Shown here: positions 60,665 to 64,000 of the stretch, in pieces
Numbering within the stretch: position 1 is the stretch's first letter
How the letters are laid out: the number at the start of each line of letters is the position of its first letter
DNA from: Limnohabitans sp. Hippo3
GTDB lineage: Bacteria; Pseudomonadota; Gammaproteobacteria; Burkholderiales; Burkholderiaceae_C
NCBI RefSeq assembly: GCF_003063665.1
Contig: NZ_NESF01000004.1
Location: forward strand, 62,001 to 126,000
Length of the DNA stretch: 64,000 nucleotides
Direction of reading: 5' to 3'
The notes under the pieces: model-generated
What the model was told of the DNA's origin: nothing
Seen by the model: only the letters and a program-made list of their open reading frames with translations
The model's database searches: none
Position numbers and translations under genes: made by a program

Positions 60665-63517
60665 ATGAAACAGGCCGCACCAGACAACGCCTTGCCCCCC
60701 AAAGCCGCTCCAAGCAGTACCCCCCAGGAAAAACGCGACAGCGAACGCCCCTTGGTCGAAGACATCCGCTTGCTCGGCCGCATCTTGGGCGACGTGATCC
60801 GGGTGCATGAAGGCGCCGAGGCTTACGAGCTGGTCGAACAGATCCGCAAACTTTCGGTGGCCTTCCGGCGCGACGCCGACCACGAAGCCGATAAGGCCCT
60901 GAAAAAACTGCTCAAGGGCCTGCCCGGTGACCGCGCCGTGAGCGTGATTCGTGCCTTCACTTACTTCAGTCACCTGGCCAACCTGGCCGAAGACCGCCAC
61001 CACATCCGCCGCCGCGCCATCCACGAGCGGGCGGGCCACACGCAAGAAGGCAGCATCGATGTGGCGCTGCAGCGCCTGCGCTGGGCGGGCATCACGCCGC
61101 GCAGCATCTCCGACATGCTGGCCACCAGCTATGTCTCGCCCGTGCTCACCGCCCACCCGACCGAAGTGCAGCGCCAAAGCATCCTGGACGCCGAGCGCGA
61201 CATCGCCCACCTGCTGACCGAGCGCGACGCCATCAAGGCCCGTGCCGCCGCCGTGAATGCCGCCAAAGACGCGCTCAGCCCCAAAGAGCTGGCCGCCAAC
61301 GAGCTGCAAATCCGCGCCCGGGTGATGCAGCTGTGGCAAACCCGCCTGCTGCGCTTCACCAAGCTCACCGTGGCCGACGAGATCGAAAACGCGCTGAGCT
61401 ACTACGAAGCCACCTTTTTGCGCGAGATCCCCAAGCTCTATGCCGAACTCGAACACGCCCTGCCCGGCCAGCCGATTGCCAGCTTTTTGCGCATGGGCCA
61501 GTGGATTGGCGGTGACCGCGACGGCAACCCCAACGTGACCGCCCAGACGCTGGAGCACGCCCTGACCCGCCAATGCGACGTGGCCCTGCGCCACTACCTG
61601 ACCGAGGTGCATTACCTGGGCAGCGAGTTGTCGCTGTCGGCCATGCTGGTACCCTTTGGCCCCGAGATGCTGGCCCTGGCCGAGCGCTCGCCCGACACCA
61701 ACGAACACCGCCAGGACGAGCCCTACCGCCGGGCGCTGACGGGCATGTATGCCCGGCTGGCGGCCACGCTGAAAAAGCTGACCGGCGGCGACGCAGCCCG
61801 CCACGCCGTGGCCCCGCAAAACCCTTATGCCAGCGCCGAAGCGTTTCTGGCCGACCTGCGGGTGATCGAAGCGTCGCTGTGCAGCCACCACGCCGAAGCC
61901 CTGGCCGCCCAGCGTCTGCACCCGCTGATCCGCGCCGTCGAGGTGTTTGGCTTCCATCTGGCTACGGTGGACCTGCGCCAAAGCTCGGATCAACACGAAG
62001 CCGTGGTGGCCGAGTTGCTGACTGCTGTCCGCGTCGAGAAAAACTACCGCCAGCTCGAAGAGCACGCCAAGCAAGCCCTGCTGCTGGGCCTCTTGAACGA
62101 CGCCCGCCCGCTGCGTGTGCCGGGGGCCGACTACAGCGCCCACACCGTGTCCGAGCTGGCCATTTTCGAGACCGCGCAACGCTTGCTGCGCAGCTTCGGT
62201 CGGCAGGCGATTCGCCACTACATCATCAGCCACACCGAAAGCGTGAGCGATCTGCTGGAAGTCCTGCTTCTGCAAAAAGAAGTGGGCCTGCTGCGCGGCA
62301 CGCTGGACGCGCAAGCCCGCAACGACCTGATCGTGGTGCCGCTTTTTGAGACGATTGAAGACCTGCGCAACGCCGCGCCCATCATGCGCGACTTCTATGC
62401 CCTGCCCGGCATGGCCGCGCTGGTCGCACGCTCGGGCGGCGAGCAGGACATCATGCTGGGCTACTCCGACAGCAACAAAGACGGCGGCATCTTCACCAGC
62501 AACTGGGAGCTGTACCGCGCCGAAATCGCCTTGGTGGAGTTGTTCGACAAACTCCAGAGCAGCCACGGCATCACCTTGCGCATGTTCCATGGCCGGGGCG
62601 GCACCGTGGGCCGGGGCGGCGGTCCGAGCTACCAGGCCATTCTGGCTCAACCCCCGGGCACCGTGCGCGGCCAAATCCGCCTGACCGAACAAGGCGAAGT
62701 CATTGGCTCCAAATACGCCAACCCCGAGATCGGCCGCCGCAACCTCGAAACCCTGGTCGCCGCCACTTTGGAGGCCACGCTGCTGCAACCGACCAAACCC
62801 GCCACGCGGGCCTTTCTGGATGCGGCGGCCGAGCTGTCCGAGGCCAGCATGGGCGCTTACCGCGCACTGGTCTACGACACCCCCGGCTTCACCGACTACT
62901 TTTTTGGGGCCACCCCACTCAAGGAACTGACTCAGCTGAACATTGGCTCGCGCCCCGCCTCGCGCAAGGCGCTGGAAAAGATTGAGGACCTGCGCGCCAT
63001 CCCCTGGGGCTTCAGCTGGGGCCAGTGCCGCCTGACTTTGCCCGGCTGGCTGGGCTTTGGCTCGGCGGTGGCCACCTTTTTGGACAAACCCGACGCCGCC
63101 GAGCGCAAAGCCGCACTGGCCCTGCTGCAAAAGATGTACCGCCAGTGGCCGTTTTTCCGCACCCTGCTCTCCAACATGGACATGGTGCTGGCCAAGAGCG
63201 ATTTGGCCCTGGCCTCGCGCTACGCAGAACTGGTGGGCGACGCCCGCCTGCGCAAAAAAATCTTCACTCCCATCGAGGCCGAATGGCACCGCACGGCCGA
63301 CGCGCTCACGCAAATCACGGGCGAGAAAAAACGCCTGGCCAGCAACCCCGCGCTCGACCGGTCCATCCGCCACCGCTTTCCCTACATCGATCCGCTGCAC
63401 CACCTGCAAGTCGAGCTGATCCGCCGCTATCGCGAGGGCAAGGCCGACGAGCGCGTGCAGCGCGGCATCCACATCTCGATCAACGGGATTGCGGCGGGCT
63501 TGCGGAACACGGGTTGA
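60665..63517 (+). CDS. ppc: Phosphoenolpyruvate carboxylase
   Basis: A 950-residue anaplerotic enzyme making oxaloacetate from PEP and bicarbonate, feeding the TCA genes of this region. The catalytic His is H164 in [13 protein letters not shown]. The second signature is [19 protein letters not shown] and the glycine loop is [16 protein letters not shown]. The C-terminus [11 protein letters not shown] is the conserved ending. The ATG at 60665 is chosen; the frame is open 14 codons further upstream to a non-ATG start. Confidence 0.97.
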   Translation: MKQAAPDNALPPKAAPSSTPQEKRDSERPLVEDIRLLGRILGDVIRVHEGAEAYELVEQIRKLSVAFRRDADHEADKALKKLLKGLPGDRAVSVIRAFTYFSHLANLAEDRHHIRRRAIHERAGHTQEGSIDVALQRLRWAGITPRSISDMLATSYVSPVLTAHPTEVQRQSILDAERDIAHLLTERDAIKARAAAVNAAKDALSPKELAANELQIRARVMQLWQTRLLRFTKLTVADEIENALSYYEATFLREIPKLYAELEHALPGQPIASFLRMGQWIGGDRDGNPNVTAQTLEHALTRQCDVALRHYLTEVHYLGSELSLSAMLVPFGPEMLALAERSPDTNEHRQDEPYRRALTGMYARLAATLKKLTGGDAARHAVAPQNPYASAEAFLADLRVIEASLCSHHAEALAAQRLHPLIRAVEVFGFHLATVDLRQSSDQHEAVVAELLTAVRVEKNYRQLEEHAKQALLLGLLNDARPLRVPGADYSAHTVSELAIFETAQRLLRSFGRQAIRHYIISHTESVSDLLEVLLLQKEVGLLRGTLDAQARNDLIVVPLFETIEDLRNAAPIMRDFYALPGMAALVARSGGEQDIMLGYSDSNKDGGIFTSNWELYRAEIALVELFDKLQSSHGITLRMFHGRGGTVGRGGGPSYQAILAQPPGTVRGQIRLTEQGEVIGSKYANPEIGRRNLETLVAATLEATLLQPTKPATRAFLDAAAELSEASMGAYRALVYDTPGFTDYFFGATPLKELTQLNIGSRPASRKALEKIEDLRAIPWGFSWGQCRLTLPGWLGFGSAVATFLDKPDAAERKAALALLQKMYRQWPFFRTLLSNMDMVLAKSDLALASRYAELVGDARLRKKIFTPIEAEWHRTADALTQITGEKKRLASNPALDRSIRHRFPYIDPLHHLQVELIRRYREGKADERVQRGIHISINGIAAGLRNTG

Positions 63518-63528
63518 CGGCTGATTTT

Positions 63529-63556
63529 CGGGCGACAGCTGGTCGCCCGATAAAAT
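63529..63556 (+). promoter_or_regulatory. Hairpin and -10 box between ppc and argH
   Basis: CGGGCGAC-agctg-GTCGCCCG (63529-63549) is a perfect 8-bp stem without a T-run. TAAAAT (63551-63556) follows at once and lies eight bases before the argH ATG. The hairpin may act as a weak or Rho-aided terminator for ppc; the box would start argH mRNA almost at its ATG. Confidence 0.45.
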
Positions 63557-63564
63557 CGGGGGCT

Positions 63565-64000
63565 ATGACAAATCAACTCGACAAAAAATCCCAAGCCTGG
63601 TCCGCGCTCTTTTCTGAACCCATGAGCGAGTTGGTCAAGCGCTACACTGCCAGCGTGTTCTTCGACAAGCGCCTGTGGCAAGCCGACATCCAGGGCTCGT
63701 TGGCCCATGCCGAGATGCTGGCGGCGCAAAACATCATTGGCGCCAGCGACCTGGCCGACATCCAGCGCGGCATGGCGCAGATCACCCAAGAGATCGAATC
63801 CGGCGCGTTTGAATGGAAACTGGACCTGGAAGACGTGCACCTGAACATCGAGGCTCGCCTGACCCAATTGGTGGGCGACGCGGGCAAACGCCTGCACACC
63901 GGACGCAGCCGCAACGACCAGGTGGCCACCGACGTGCGCTTGTGGTTGCGAGGCGAGATGGACCTGATCATCGACTTGCTGACCGACCTGCAACAGTCGC
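63565..64000 (+). CDS. argH: Argininosuccinate lyase, N-terminal part
   Basis: The first 145 residues of a gene cut by the window end. The N-terminus ([44 protein letters not shown]) and [14 protein letters not shown] followed by [24 protein letters not shown] are clear ArgH marks, with the substrate-binding HTGRSRNDQ. It releases fumarate and arginine. The start lies eight bases after a TAAAAT box with no true Shine-Dalgarno room. No other gene separates it from ppc. Confidence 0.95.
   Translation, partial: MTNQLDKKSQAWSALFSEPMSELVKRYTASVFFDKRLWQADIQGSLAHAEMLAAQNIIGASDLADIQRGMAQITQEIESGAFEWKLDLEDVHLNIEARLTQLVGDAGKRLHTGRSRNDQVATDVRLWLRGEMDLIIDLLTDLQQS

Noticed and set aside
60602-63472. Long open frame antisense to ppc (about 950 codons)
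   Set aside because: Shadow of ppc; composition is rich in His, Gly, Gln and Val without domains.

Overview
The window reads as a contiguous piece of a betaproteobacterial chromosome, most likely Burkholderiales, family Comamonadaceae (Limnohabitans/Rhodoferax-like). This is inferred from gene order and protein character: acnB-mdh-gntR-sdhCDAB-sdhE-gltA-leuCDB-asd-fimV-truA-trpFBA-accD, yceD-rpmF-plsX-fabHDG-acpP-fabF-mucD-lepA-lepB-rnc-era-recO-pdxJ-acpS-nagZ, and hemCDXY beside ppc. The DNA is moderately GC-rich with a strong third-position GC bias. As a result the antisense frames of acnB, sdhA and ppc are open for long stretches that are not genes. No rRNA, tRNA, insertion sequence, prophage or CRISPR array was seen.

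Layout. 0-2.4 kb: end of a U32-family tRNA hydroxylation gene (trhP/yegQ), a CAGGCR repeat, a Phd/PIN toxin-antitoxin pair with its own palindromic operator, and an aldo/keto reductase. 2.5-14 kb: a TCA-cycle block, with acnB, an uncharacterised secreted protein, a CitE-like CoA-ester lyase and mdh on the minus strand, facing a GntR/UTRA regulator and sdhCDAB-sdhE-gltA on the plus strand. A palindrome between mdh and gntR sits where the regulator could control both. 14-27 kb: leucine, aspartate-family and tryptophan biosynthesis (leuC, an entericidin-like lipoprotein, leuD, leuB; asd; trpF, trpB, trpA), with fimV, truA and accD. A minus-strand transporter plus D-aminoacylase-like pair is inserted between leuB and asd. 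asd is preceded by a 33-codon Thr/Ile-rich reading frame that looks like an attenuation leader.

28-31 kb: yggT, a Lon-N-domain protein and lysS. 31-48 kb: one long minus-strand series running from yceD-rpmF-plsX through the fatty-acid genes, then mucD, lepA, lepB, rnc, era, recO, pdxJ, acpS and nagZ, with many 1-4 bp overlaps. The sigma-E cassette (rpoE-rseA-rseB) that usually lies between fabF and mucD in this order is absent. A 500-bp AT-rich gap upstream of lepA carries two tandem DnaA boxes and a strong minus-strand terminator. 48-64 kb: maf, an RsmI-like methylase, sppA, a Rieske protein, gph and rluC facing rne. rne appears to have a 5' leader of about 600 nt. Then come hemY-hemX-hemD-hemC (minus), ppc, and the start of argH, which is cut by the window edge.

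Small dispersed palindromes of the form TGTCATnCCCGC-N4-GCGGGnATCCA recur in the intergenic spaces, and one has been read through into the C-terminus of acpS. The most interesting items for follow-up are the asd leader peptide, the lepA upstream region, the GntR operator, the missing sigma-E cassette and the long rne leader. All functional calls rest on reading the sequence and on recalled family knowledge; no database search was run.
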